NCBI GenBank assembly: GCA_964511015.1
Contig: CAZEDX010000106.1
Location: 1-12,736, forward strand
Source of the DNA: FEN-1099 sp964511015
Lineage (GTDB): Bacteria; Lernaellota; Lernaellaia; Lernaellales; Lernaellaceae
Direction: 5' to 3'
DNA length: 12,736 bases
The translations under genes and the position numbers were made by a program. This document shows, piece by piece, positions 6,866-12,736 of this stretch. Within the stretch, counting starts at the first letter, position 1, and every line of letters begins with the position of its first letter. A model generated the notes under the pieces. It was not told the origin of the DNA, made no database searches, and saw nothing but the letters and a program-made list of their open reading frames with translations.

Positions 6866-6894
6866 AAGGTACGGACTTTTTATTTCACTGTCAA
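6866..6894 (-). promoter_or_regulatory. Sigma70-type promoter for the lipoprotein gene
   Basis: On the minus strand a perfect TTGACA (6889-6894) is followed after 17 bases by TACCTT (6866-6871), which keeps the key T1, A2 and T6. The surrounding sequence is AT-rich. The leader to the GTG start would be roughly 87 bases. Confidence 0.5.
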
Positions 6895-6975
6895 CTTTTT
6901 TGTTACTTCGGATGCACAAATCATGGAAAAATCCGCCACTGCGTGCCAGTATTCGGACAGCCGGGGAATAACCTG

Positions 6976-7003
6976 TTGAAGCGCGCCGCGAAGATCGTAC
7001 AAT
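6976..7003 (+). promoter_or_regulatory. Possible promoter for the second exported protein
   Basis: TTGAAG (6976-6981) is followed after 16 bases by TACAAT (6998-7003), 4/6 and 5/6 matches. It points rightward, away from the lipoprotein promoter, so the 300-base gap 6773-7072 acts as a divergent control region. The leader of about 60 bases contains a hairpin. Confidence 0.4.
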
Positions 7004-7010
7004 AGGCCGA

Positions 7011-7036
7011 CCGGACGAACTCCTTTTCTCGTCCGG
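7011..7036 (+). promoter_or_regulatory. Leader hairpin with a pyrimidine-rich loop
   Basis: CCGGACGA (7011-7018) and TCGTCCGG (7029-7036) form a perfect eight-pair GC-rich stem around the loop ACTCCTTTTC. No T tract follows, so it is not a standard terminator. The CTCC in the loop is complementary to the GGAG of the ribosome binding site at 7061-7066. GGAATTC then occurs twice between the hairpin and that site. Confidence 0.5.
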
Positions 7037-7072
7037 AATTCGCCGGGAATTCACTCGGTTGGGAGGTGCCTG

Positions 7073-7870
7073 ATGAAATCGAATCGTTGTTGGTTGTTAT
7101 GGCTCACCGTGTTGGCGGTGTTTTTCTACGCGAACCTGGTTGCGGCCCAGGAGCAGCCTCCGGCCGCGCCGGCGGCGCCTGTGGCCGAACCTCCGCCCCC
7201 CGCGACCAGCTCGCCGGCGGCTCCCGACCAGATCAAGCCGGGTTGGTTTCTGGTCAACGCCCGCCTCGGCGCCGGCTCGACCGGCGGCGGCGGCGCATTC
7301 ACCTTCGACCCCGCGCCACGCGGCTACGATGATGAATCCACCCAGTTTTCGTTCGGCAACGGCTCTTATACCAGCACCGGCGTCGAAGCGACCTTCTTCC
7401 CCGCCCGCGGCCGCCACTTCCTGCTCTCGATCGGCGTGGTGAACGAACGCGGCTGGACGGTGATGGCCTTCGACAAAGAGGAATACGGCTACGCGCTGGG
7501 CCTGCACAACCGCGTGCTCGACTACAACCTGAGCTGGTTGACCTTCGGCTCCGGCTACCGCTGGTTGGTCGGCGAACGGCTGGACAACGCGTTCAGCGTC
7601 TATGGCCGCCTGGGCTTCGGCGGCGCCCACACCGTGATCGACGGCACTATGAACTGCGGCGGCGCCGGCGGCCTGGTCGAAGTCGGCGGCAACTGGTACC
7701 ACCGCTTCGACGGCGGCTTGCTACTCGGCTTCCAGGCCGACCTGCGCGGCTGGGGCGCCGGCAGGCAGGATGTCGACCTCGGCCCGCTGCTCACCGCCGA
7801 CGAGTTCGGCATGGGCGGCGGCTCGTTCGTCCTCAGTCTGATCGCCGGTTGGGAAAACAGCCCGCGCTAG
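7073..7870 (+). CDS. Exported protein, probable outer-membrane or periplasmic beta-barrel
   Basis: This 265-residue protein starts at ATG 7073, six bases after GGGAGG. The signal peptide is likely cut after VAA (Ala25) before QEQ. A Pro/Ala-rich spacer spans about residues 28-52. The rest is Gly- and aromatic-rich with alternating strands, such as WFLVNARLGAGS, VYGRLGFGGAHTVI and LLLGFQADLRGWG, as in small barrel proteins. The C-terminus (SLIAGWENSPR) lacks a terminal Phe, so insertion by a standard beta-signal is less clear than for the protein at 4508. It shares that protein's layout of signal peptide, Pro-rich spacer and barrel, but I see no obvious sequence identity. The zinc-ribbon gene follows after 18 bases. 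I cannot assign a function. Confidence 0.75.
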   Translation: MKSNRCWLLWLTVLAVFFYANLVAAQEQPPAAPAAPVAEPPPPATSSPAAPDQIKPGWFLVNARLGAGSTGGGGAFTFDPAPRGYDDESTQFSFGNGSYTSTGVEATFFPARGRHFLLSIGVVNERGWTVMAFDKEEYGYALGLHNRVLDYNLSWLTFGSGYRWLVGERLDNAFSVYGRLGFGGAHTVIDGTMNCGGAGGLVEVGGNWYHRFDGGLLLGFQADLRGWGAGRQDVDLGPLLTADEFGMGGGSFVLSLIAGWENSPR

Positions 7871-7888
7871 AACCACCCGAGGAACATC

Positions 7889-8197
7889 ATGCCCGAACCT
7901 TGCCCTGCCTGCGGCGAACCGCTCGACCGCGCCGCGCCGCGTTGCCCAAAGTGCGGCCGGGAGAGCGGCGTTTCCGACGACCTGTTTCTCCGTGGCGTGC
8001 GCCGGGACTGGAAAGCGAGTCTGGGCTGGGGCGGCATGCTGCCCGGCGGGGCGCTGGTGCTGGTCGGCGCCGGCATCATCTTTCTCGGCTTCCAATCGCC
8101 CGGCCGCGCCATGGACGGGTTTGTCGCCGGCGGCATCGTCGCCCTGATCGGCGCGGCGATCTTCGTGATCAGCCTGGTCCTATCACGGCTGAAATGA
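7889..8197 (+). CDS. Small zinc-ribbon membrane protein
   Basis: This 102-residue protein has an N-terminal zinc ribbon, CPAC (Cys5, Cys8) and CPKC (Cys19, Cys22), ten residues apart. A basic linker and two membrane helices follow, at about residues 49-67 and 76-98, with a basic end (SRLK). Such proteins are common and mostly uncharacterised; the ribbon is expected in the cytoplasm. GAGGA five bases before ATG 7889 supports the start. The gene lies 18 bases after the exported barrel-like protein and is probably co-transcribed with it. The downstream sequence appears to hold a decayed gene of the same layout. Confidence 0.75.
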   Translation: MPEPCPACGEPLDRAAPRCPKCGRESGVSDDLFLRGVRRDWKASLGWGGMLPGGALVLVGAGIIFLGFQSPGRAMDGFVAGGIVALIGAAIFVISLVLSRLK

Positions 8198-8204
8198 GGA
8201 ATAC

Positions 8205-8359
8205 CTGACCAATCAAACCTGCCCCCGGCGCGGCCGGCCGATGGAACCAACGCCGTGGGCATCTGCCTGGGGCTGACCATCGAAGCTATCGCCCTGCTCT
8301 TGCTGAGCGGCTACGGGATCGTGGCGCTAGTGCGGAAATCCGGAAAGAAGCAGGGTTAG
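8205..8359 (+). pseudogene. Decayed small zinc-ribbon/membrane gene with frameshift
   Basis: Eight bases after the zinc-ribbon gene, a frame beginning CTG (8205) reads TNQTCPRRGRPMEP, close to a zinc-ribbon start of the form CPRCGRPM but with Arg in place of the second Cys. It begins at CTG rather than ATG, five bases after GAGGA. This frame soon stops. The frame one base back then reads NAVGICLGLTIEAIALLLL and continues as a membrane helix with a basic end (VRKSGKKQG) to TAG 8357-8359. Joined by a single-base shift near 8240-8255, the two parts give a ribbon-plus-helix protein like the neighbour. This could be a real pseudogene or an assembly error. A 34-residue GTG-started peptide is another possibility. 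Confidence 0.45.
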
Positions 8360-8384
8360 CGCCGCCGCAGGGCGAGGAGTGAGG
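8360..8384. other. Short gap at the left junction of the low-GC cassette
   Basis: This 25-base gap separates the decayed gene from the stop of the convergent DUF5131 gene. Base composition falls to the right of here. I see no target-site duplication or attachment site. Confidence 0.4.
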
Positions 8385-9122
8385 CTATCCGCAGACTGGC
8401 AACGGTTGTGGATCGCGGATTCTAGGCATCTCGTCATATGTCCGACCATCGAGCAGTCGGCCGGCCTTCTTCTTGTTGACGCCTCCCCATTGTTTGAAAA
8501 AGAACGGGACGCGCGCACGTTGGCACTGATCTCTGATATCAATAGCCCAAGATATGTTGATTGGGCGCGCCCCCGGCCCTGACTCGCCGCCGACTATTAC
8601 CCAATCAATTCCATCAAGATTCAGATCTGAGATCGGCCCCAGTAACGGTTCAAGCGACAGAAATTTTACGTGCGCGTTTGTGCAACGCAGATGATCAACT
8701 CGTCCCCGGAAATTGGCATTCTCGACGCTCACGCCCATCCAGAGATTTGGTGACCAAACCAAACGCGGGCTTATCTCCGCCATTCGATCGGCTCTCTTCG
8801 TCAGCACTTGAAATATATGCCACGGTGCTCGGCGAATGACATCAAAAACCAAGTGGATAAAAGACTCGGGAACATCACGGTGAAAAAGATCGCTCATGGA
8901 GTTGACGAAGATCGTCTGCGGTTTCTTCCATTGCAATGGCAATTCCAGCATTTGTGGATGAAGTGCCAACCGAAAGCCCTGTGCGTAGTTGGGCTGTCCC
9001 ATGGCCTGCAGGCGCCTCGCCATCCGCTCCGCATAGCAGTGTGCGCAGCCTGGGCTGATCTTTGTGCAACCAGTGACCGGGTTCCAGGTGGAACCGGTCC
9101 ATTCGATTTTTGACTTGGCCAT
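8385..9122 (-). CDS. Gp37/Gp68-family (DUF5131) three-cysteine protein, TcmP partner
   Basis: The 245-residue protein starts MAKSKIEWTGSTWNP, the family's usual N-terminus. The three-cysteine motif is Cys19-x6-Cys26-x2-Cys29 (CTKISPGCAHC), expected to hold an iron-sulfur cluster in a radical-SAM-like way. Other family blocks are FVNSMSDLFH (72-81), VLTKR (106-110), SLEPLLGP (156-163), VIVGGESGPGARP (175-187) and FFKQWG (208-213). The family is found on phages and mobile elements, and its reaction is not established to my knowledge. The frame stays open to 9197, but ATG 9122 has GGAG six bases upstream and matches the family start. It follows TcmP with a single base between stop and start. Its base composition is lower in GC than the flanks. 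Confidence 0.92.
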   Translation of the reverse strand: MAKSKIEWTGSTWNPVTGCTKISPGCAHCYAERMARRLQAMGQPNYAQGFRLALHPQMLELPLQWKKPQTIFVNSMSDLFHRDVPESFIHLVFDVIRRAPWHIFQVLTKRADRMAEISPRLVWSPNLWMGVSVENANFRGRVDHLRCTNAHVKFLSLEPLLGPISDLNLDGIDWVIVGGESGPGARPINISWAIDIRDQCQRARVPFFFKQWGGVNKKKAGRLLDGRTYDEMPRIRDPQPLPVCG

Positions 9123-9123
9123 G

Positions 9124-9948
9124 TTACGCTCCACGGTCACGATACTTCGCAATAATGTCTTTGACAATCTCGGCTGCCACGGGCTTTTGTGATGCAAAGA
9201 TTAGGTAATAGACCGTCGCGCCCTTTGTATTTCGCATAGGCATTGGTTCGGAAACATGTTTAAATCCCGCCACTTTCTTCAGTCGTTGCGCAAACGCCGC
9301 AACAACCTGGTCGTTCACCAGTCTTTCAGGATAGCCAAAAAGGTCACCGGTTTTGTCGTAGAGTTCGTCGCGCCACGATTCGTCGCCCCAAAACAAATCC
9401 ATACGTTTGAGATTTTTCGCATCTGCTTTTTCCCGATCGCGAAGCAAAACATTCCTATTGATATCCAGAATTGGGAAATTCAGAAAAATTTCAATGGATT
9501 TTAATTTGGCCGCGGCCTCGACTACCTGCCAGCTGAGATGAAGACCATAAGGATCCAGCAGACATAAAGCTCTGCAATAGTCTTCCCATCGAACAAGTGG
9601 AAAAACGTCCCTAACGAGTATCTTGTTACAGTCGCCATTGAAAACCTTCACGTCCTTTCGGTCACTGGCGACAACACGGAGGGATTCCGCCTTGTCGCCG
9701 TCGAGATCGACAAAAAAGTACCCCCTGAAAGGCGGATCGACATTCAGTGCGTTGAGCGGGCTGCCGGGGATGAAGTCGCCTGTGGTTTTGGAAACATGGA
9801 CTCCGGCGCCCGCAAACGCATCGATATAGTAATGGCGAAACCTATGTTTGCTCAATATGGTCGAGTAGGCTGTTGCATATTTGCGCACGATTTCCAATTT
9901 GATTTCGGACCAATGCCCCACATGGTCGAGATCTTCCTTGTCGATCAT
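9124..9948 (-). CDS. tcmP: Three-Cys-motif partner protein TcmP, methyltransferase-like
   Basis: This 274-residue protein matches the TcmP family from its opening (HWSEIKLEIVRKYATAY) to its ending (YYLIFASQKP, then a DIIAKYR tail). It shows features of a class I SAM-dependent methyltransferase fold. YIDAFAGAG (41-49) would be motif I and FFVDLDGD (78-85) the acidic strand. NGDCN (104-108) and LLDPYG (130-135) would be later motifs, the last resembling the DPPY-type catalytic loop. Methyltransferase activity is inferred, not established. TcmP is known from its pairing with DUF5131 proteins, as here. ATG 9948 has GAGGA six bases upstream. The stop TAA (9124-9126) lies one base before the partner's ATG, so translation is probably coupled. 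AT-rich codon use sets it apart from the genes on both sides. Confidence 0.92.
   Translation of the reverse strand: MIDKEDLDHVGHWSEIKLEIVRKYATAYSTILSKHRFRHYYIDAFAGAGVHVSKTTGDFIPGSPLNALNVDPPFRGYFFVDLDGDKAESLRVVASDRKDVKVFNGDCNKILVRDVFPLVRWEDYCRALCLLDPYGLHLSWQVVEAAAKLKSIEIFLNFPILDINRNVLLRDREKADAKNLKRMDLFWGDESWRDELYDKTGDLFGYPERLVNDQVVAAFAQRLKKVAGFKHVSEPMPMRNTKGATVYYLIFASQKPVAAEIVKDIIAKYRDRGA
9129..9132 (-). promoter_or_regulatory. Ribosome binding site for DUF5131 inside the tcmP 3' end
   Basis: GGAG lies six bases before ATG 9122 and within the last codons of tcmP. It fixes the downstream start and implies translational coupling. Confidence 0.7.
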
Positions 9949-10020
9949 GGTAATTCCTCAGCAGCAACAAATATATATATGTTATTGCAACAAATACAAA
10001 TCTTTTCCATTCGCCTGTCG
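9949..10020 (-). promoter_or_regulatory. AT-rich leader of the tcmP cassette with a duplicated 10-base motif
   Basis: On the minus strand TATTTGTTGC occurs at 9987-9996 and again at 9964-9973, spaced 23 bases apart, about two helical turns. The second copy ends five bases before the ribosome binding site (9955-9959). The stretch between the copies is ATATATATA-rich. No clear -35/-10 pair is visible, although the AT-rich tract could hold a -10. The paired motif could be an operator or a leader RNA element. Confidence 0.4.
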
Positions 10021-10122
10021 CAACTGTGTATCCCACCAAAAAATTACCACTCACGACGACATTTGTTAAGCCAGAACGGCCAAGCGGCCGAAACGAATTC
10101 ATAGGCTGGTCGGCAGCGGAGG
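10021..10122. other. Right junction of the low-GC cassette, no gene
   Basis: Composition returns from AT-rich to GC-rich across this stretch. CGGCC (10077-10081) and GGCCG (10086-10090) make a small five-pair stem with no T tract. No attachment site or duplication is evident. Confidence 0.4.
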
Positions 10123-10152
10123 TTGACCAACCTGCCCGCCGGGGGGTATAAC
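10123..10152 (+). promoter_or_regulatory. Sigma70-type promoter of the tig-clpP-clpX operon
   Basis: TTGACC (10123-10128) and TATAAC (10147-10152) are separated by 18 bases, each a 5/6 match. Transcription would start near 10159, leaving a leader of about 55 bases. The -35 lies inside the palindrome AGGTTGACCAACCT (10120-10133). Confidence 0.65.
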
Positions 10153-10162
10153 ACGCGCTCGT

Positions 10163-10172
10163 TTGACCAACC
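10163..10172 (+). promoter_or_regulatory. Second copy of TTGACCAACC downstream of the tig promoter
   Basis: TTGACCAACC at 10123-10132 (on the -35) recurs exactly at 10163-10172, 40 bases later, just after the expected transcription start. Two identical sites on either side of the -10 would suit a repressor, but no regulator is known from this window. Confidence 0.35.
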
Positions 10173-10214
10173 GCCGGCTGGAAAATGCCGGTGTCGGAAG
10201 GGGTTTTAGGACCG

Positions 10215-11555
10215 ATGTCGACGAACGTGCAAGTCGAGAAAATCAGCCCGGTCCGCGTGCGCGTCACGGTAACGATCGACGCCGATGCGGTGAACAAGGA
10301 ACTGGAAAAGGTCTATCGCGAGATCAAGCGCGAGGCCGCCGTGCCCGGCTTCCGGCCCGGCAAGGCGCCGATGGATCTGCTCAAGCGGCGCTATGAGGAA
10401 TACGCCAAGCAGGAAGTGAAGAGCCGCCTGGTCGGCGAACACCTGATGCACGCGGTGGAAGAGCACAAGATCCAGGCCCTCGGCTCGCCGGAACTGGAAA
10501 AGGACGAGTTCCAGGCCGACGGCGCCCTGGTCGTTTCCGCGCTGATGGAAACCAAGCCCGAGATCGTGCTGGGCCAGTACAAAGGCCTGGAAGTTACCCG
10601 CGAAAAGCCGCGCGTGCTGCCCGCGGCGATCGACGCCCGCCTGGAGCAGAAGCGGCAGGCCCTGTCCACCCTGGCCGAAATCACCGACCGCGACGTCGCG
10701 CAGAAGGACGACCTGGCGAAGATCGACTTCTCCGGCAAGATCGACGGTCAGGTCTTCAAAGACGGCGAGTACAAGGGCATGCTGCTCGAAGTCGGCAAGC
10801 CGTTCTACTACCCCGGCCTGGGCGACGCCGTCGAAGGCATGAAGAAGGGGGAAACGAAGGACGTGCCGGTGCAGATTCCGGCCGACTTCCCCCACGCCGA
10901 CATCGCCGGCAAGAATGCCGTGTTCACCGTCACCCTGCACGGCCTACAGAAGCGCGAAGTGCCGGCGCTCGATGACGATCTGGCCAAGGACACCGGCGAG
11001 GCCGAAACGCTCGAAGAGCTCCGGCAGAAGATCCATGACGAAATTCTGAAGAGCGAGGAAGACCGCACGTTGCGCAACGCCAAGAAGGCGGTGGTCGACA
11101 AGCTGGTCGAACTGCACCCGATCGACGTGCCCGCCTCGCTGGTCGAAGGGCAGCAGGACTACATGGTCCGGCGCTTCAAGATGGAACTGGCGATGGCCGG
11201 CGTGCCGCTGCCCGACAACAAGGAAGCCGACAACCGCCTGCGCGAGCGCATCGCCGCCGACGCGAAAAAAGAAGTGCAGTCGGCGTTCTTGTTCCACGAA
11301 ATCGCCAAGGCCGAGCAGATCACCGTCTCCGACGACGAGATCCAGGCCGAGTACGCCCGCGTGGCCGAACAACAGGGCCGCAAGGTCGAGGAAATCGCCG
11401 CCTACTACCAGAAAGAGAAGCTGGTCGACTCGCTGCGCGAGCGGCTGCTGGAAGACAAAGTGGTTGATTTTCTTTATGCGGCGGCTAAGGTAAATTGGGA
11501 AGAGGAAAAGGCGGCCCCGCCGGCGGAAGCGGCGGAGTCGAAACCGCAAGAATAG
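10215..11555 (+). CDS. tig: Trigger factor, ribosome-associated chaperone and peptidyl-prolyl isomerase
   Basis: The protein is 446 residues from the chosen start, close to the family norm of about 430-450. The ribosome-binding N-domain carries the signature GFRPGKAP (45-52). The FKBP-type isomerase domain spans about residues 162-247, with IDFSGKIDGQVF, YPGLGDAVEGMKKGE and FTVTLHGLQ as typical blocks. The long helical C-terminal chaperone domain follows and ends in an Ala/Glu/Pro-rich tail. It binds at the ribosome exit tunnel and shields nascent chains. The in-frame ATG at 10185 would add ten residues absent from the family, so ATG 10215 (MSTNVQVEKI) is preferred. AGGA is only three bases upstream, so the start rests mainly on homology. 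It is the first gene of a tig-clpP-clpX operon. Confidence 0.96.
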   Translation: MSTNVQVEKISPVRVRVTVTIDADAVNKELEKVYREIKREAAVPGFRPGKAPMDLLKRRYEEYAKQEVKSRLVGEHLMHAVEEHKIQALGSPELEKDEFQADGALVVSALMETKPEIVLGQYKGLEVTREKPRVLPAAIDARLEQKRQALSTLAEITDRDVAQKDDLAKIDFSGKIDGQVFKDGEYKGMLLEVGKPFYYPGLGDAVEGMKKGETKDVPVQIPADFPHADIAGKNAVFTVTLHGLQKREVPALDDDLAKDTGEAETLEELRQKIHDEILKSEEDRTLRNAKKAVVDKLVELHPIDVPASLVEGQQDYMVRRFKMELAMAGVPLPDNKEADNRLRERIAADAKKEVQSAFLFHEIAKAEQITVSDDEIQAEYARVAEQQGRKVEEIAAYYQKEKLVDSLRERLLEDKVVDFLYAAAKVNWEEEKAAPPAEAAESKPQE

Positions 11556-11591
11556 GCGCCGCGCCCCGAGGCCGGCGAAGGTAGTGCGATC

Positions 11592-12200
11592 ATGTTGATT
11601 CCGATGGTCATCGAGCAAACCGGCCGTGGCGAACGATCGTACGACATTTACAGCCGGTTGCTGAAAGACCGCGTCGTCATTCTCGGCCAGCCGATCGACG
11701 ACGACGTGGCCAATCTGATCATCAGCCAGCTTCTGTTCCTCGAAGGCGAAGACGCCGACGCCGACATCTCGCTCTACCTCAACAGCCCGGGCGGCTACGT
11801 CAGCGCCGGGCTGGCGATTTACGACACCATGCAGTTCATTCGCTGCCCGGTCAGCACCTTGTGCCTGGGCCAGGCTTCGTCGATCGCCGCGCTGCTGCTG
11901 GCCGGCGGCGCCAAGGGCAAGCGCTACGCGCTGCCGCACAGCAAGATGGTGTTGCACCAGCCGGCGGGCAGCTTCGCCGGTCAGGCCACCGACTTGGAAA
12001 TCCACACCCGGCAGATTCAGGCCATGCGCAAGACGATCAACGAGATTCTCGCGCACCACACCGGGCAGGAGATGGACCAGATCGCTCGTGATACGGATCG
12101 CGATTTCTTCCTGTCGCCCGAGGAGGCGACCAAATACGGGCTGATCGACCAGGTGCTGGCCAAACGGCCGGCGGCCGGGCCCAGCCTGAAGCTGAGATGA
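11592..12200 (+). CDS. clpP: ATP-dependent Clp protease proteolytic subunit
   Basis: This is a 202-residue serine peptidase of family S14. The catalytic triad is complete and falls on the classic mature E. coli numbering: Ser97 in GQASSIA, His122 in VLHQP and Asp171 in DRDFFLS. Other typical blocks are IPMVIEQTGRGERSYDIYSR at the start, ISLYLNSPGG (59-68) and the handle helix around 125-160. Fourteen subunits form the barrel that degrades proteins unfolded by ClpX. The N-terminus is only a few residues ahead of the processed form, so little or no propeptide is present. Spacing to tig is 36 bases, and clpX starts four bases after the stop. AAGG upstream is too far away to be a strong ribosome binding site, so translation may depend on the leader context. 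Confidence 0.97.
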   Translation: MLIPMVIEQTGRGERSYDIYSRLLKDRVVILGQPIDDDVANLIISQLLFLEGEDADADISLYLNSPGGYVSAGLAIYDTMQFIRCPVSTLCLGQASSIAALLLAGGAKGKRYALPHSKMVLHQPAGSFAGQATDLEIHTRQIQAMRKTINEILAHHTGQEMDQIARDTDRDFFLSPEEATKYGLIDQVLAKRPAAGPSLKLR

Positions 12201-12204
12201 AGCG

Positions 12205-12736
<532 letters not shown>

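Noticed and set aside
6785..7054. An 89-codon minus-strand frame filling the divergent gap
   Set aside because: It overlaps both promoters and the hairpin, is rich in Arg and Ser, and has no ribosome binding site or hydrophobic pattern.
10077..10090. Intrinsic terminator
   Set aside because: The stem is only five pairs and is not followed by a T tract on either strand.
9842..10297. A 151-codon minus-strand frame across the tcmP leader
   Set aside because: It overlaps the tcmP start, its leader and the tig promoter in another frame, and shows no domain.

Overview
The window is mostly high-GC DNA from a Gram-negative bacterium. The evidence is a lipoprotein with a lipobox, two exported proteins that look like outer-membrane barrels, a four-helix membrane UDP-sugar dehydratase and a tig-clpP-clpX operon. 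The lipoprotein has a long Asp-rich linker, a style I associate with uncultured deltaproteobacterial-type lineages. That placement is a guess, and the sequence alone does not fix the phylum.

Layout. Bases 1-191 look like the last codons of a basic protein, possibly a REP-associated (RAYT/IS200-like) transposase, followed by three direct copies and one partial copy of a 23-base repeat. Bases 245-2191 hold a leftward group: a PilZ-domain protein, a small membrane protein and a NYN-LOTUS putative RNase. A good sigma70-type promoter lies ahead of the PilZ gene. Bases 2192-2558 are an AT-rich divergent regulatory region with a perfect GAAC-N4-GTTC palindrome. Bases 2559-5518 run rightward: a CapD/WbpM-type nucleotide-sugar dehydratase with a TTG start, then an exported barrel-like protein. 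It converges within 6 bases on a leftward lipoprotein with an Asp-rich linker and an alpha/beta-hydrolase domain. A second divergent region (6773-7072) has a promoter on each strand and a leader hairpin. It leads into another exported barrel-like protein, a zinc-ribbon membrane protein, and a decayed relative of the latter that carries a frameshift.

The most distinctive part is 8385-9948, clearly lower in GC than its surroundings. It is a two-gene leftward cassette, TcmP (methyltransferase-like) and a Gp37/Gp68 (DUF5131) three-cysteine protein. The two genes are separated by one base, and the pair is preceded by an AT-rich leader with a duplicated 10-base motif. It looks like a laterally acquired module of unknown function inserted beside core genes.

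From 10123 to the right edge is the conserved protein-quality operon: trigger factor, ClpP and the first 177 codons of ClpX. It is driven by a promoter whose -35 overlaps one of two copies of TTGACCAACC.

How the genes work together: trigger factor folds nascent chains, and ClpX delivers substrates to ClpP. The dehydratase should feed surface polysaccharide or glycan synthesis. The PilZ protein should respond to cyclic-di-GMP. The exported proteins and lipoprotein belong to the envelope but have no specific assignment. No tRNA, rRNA, CRISPR array or complete insertion sequence was seen.
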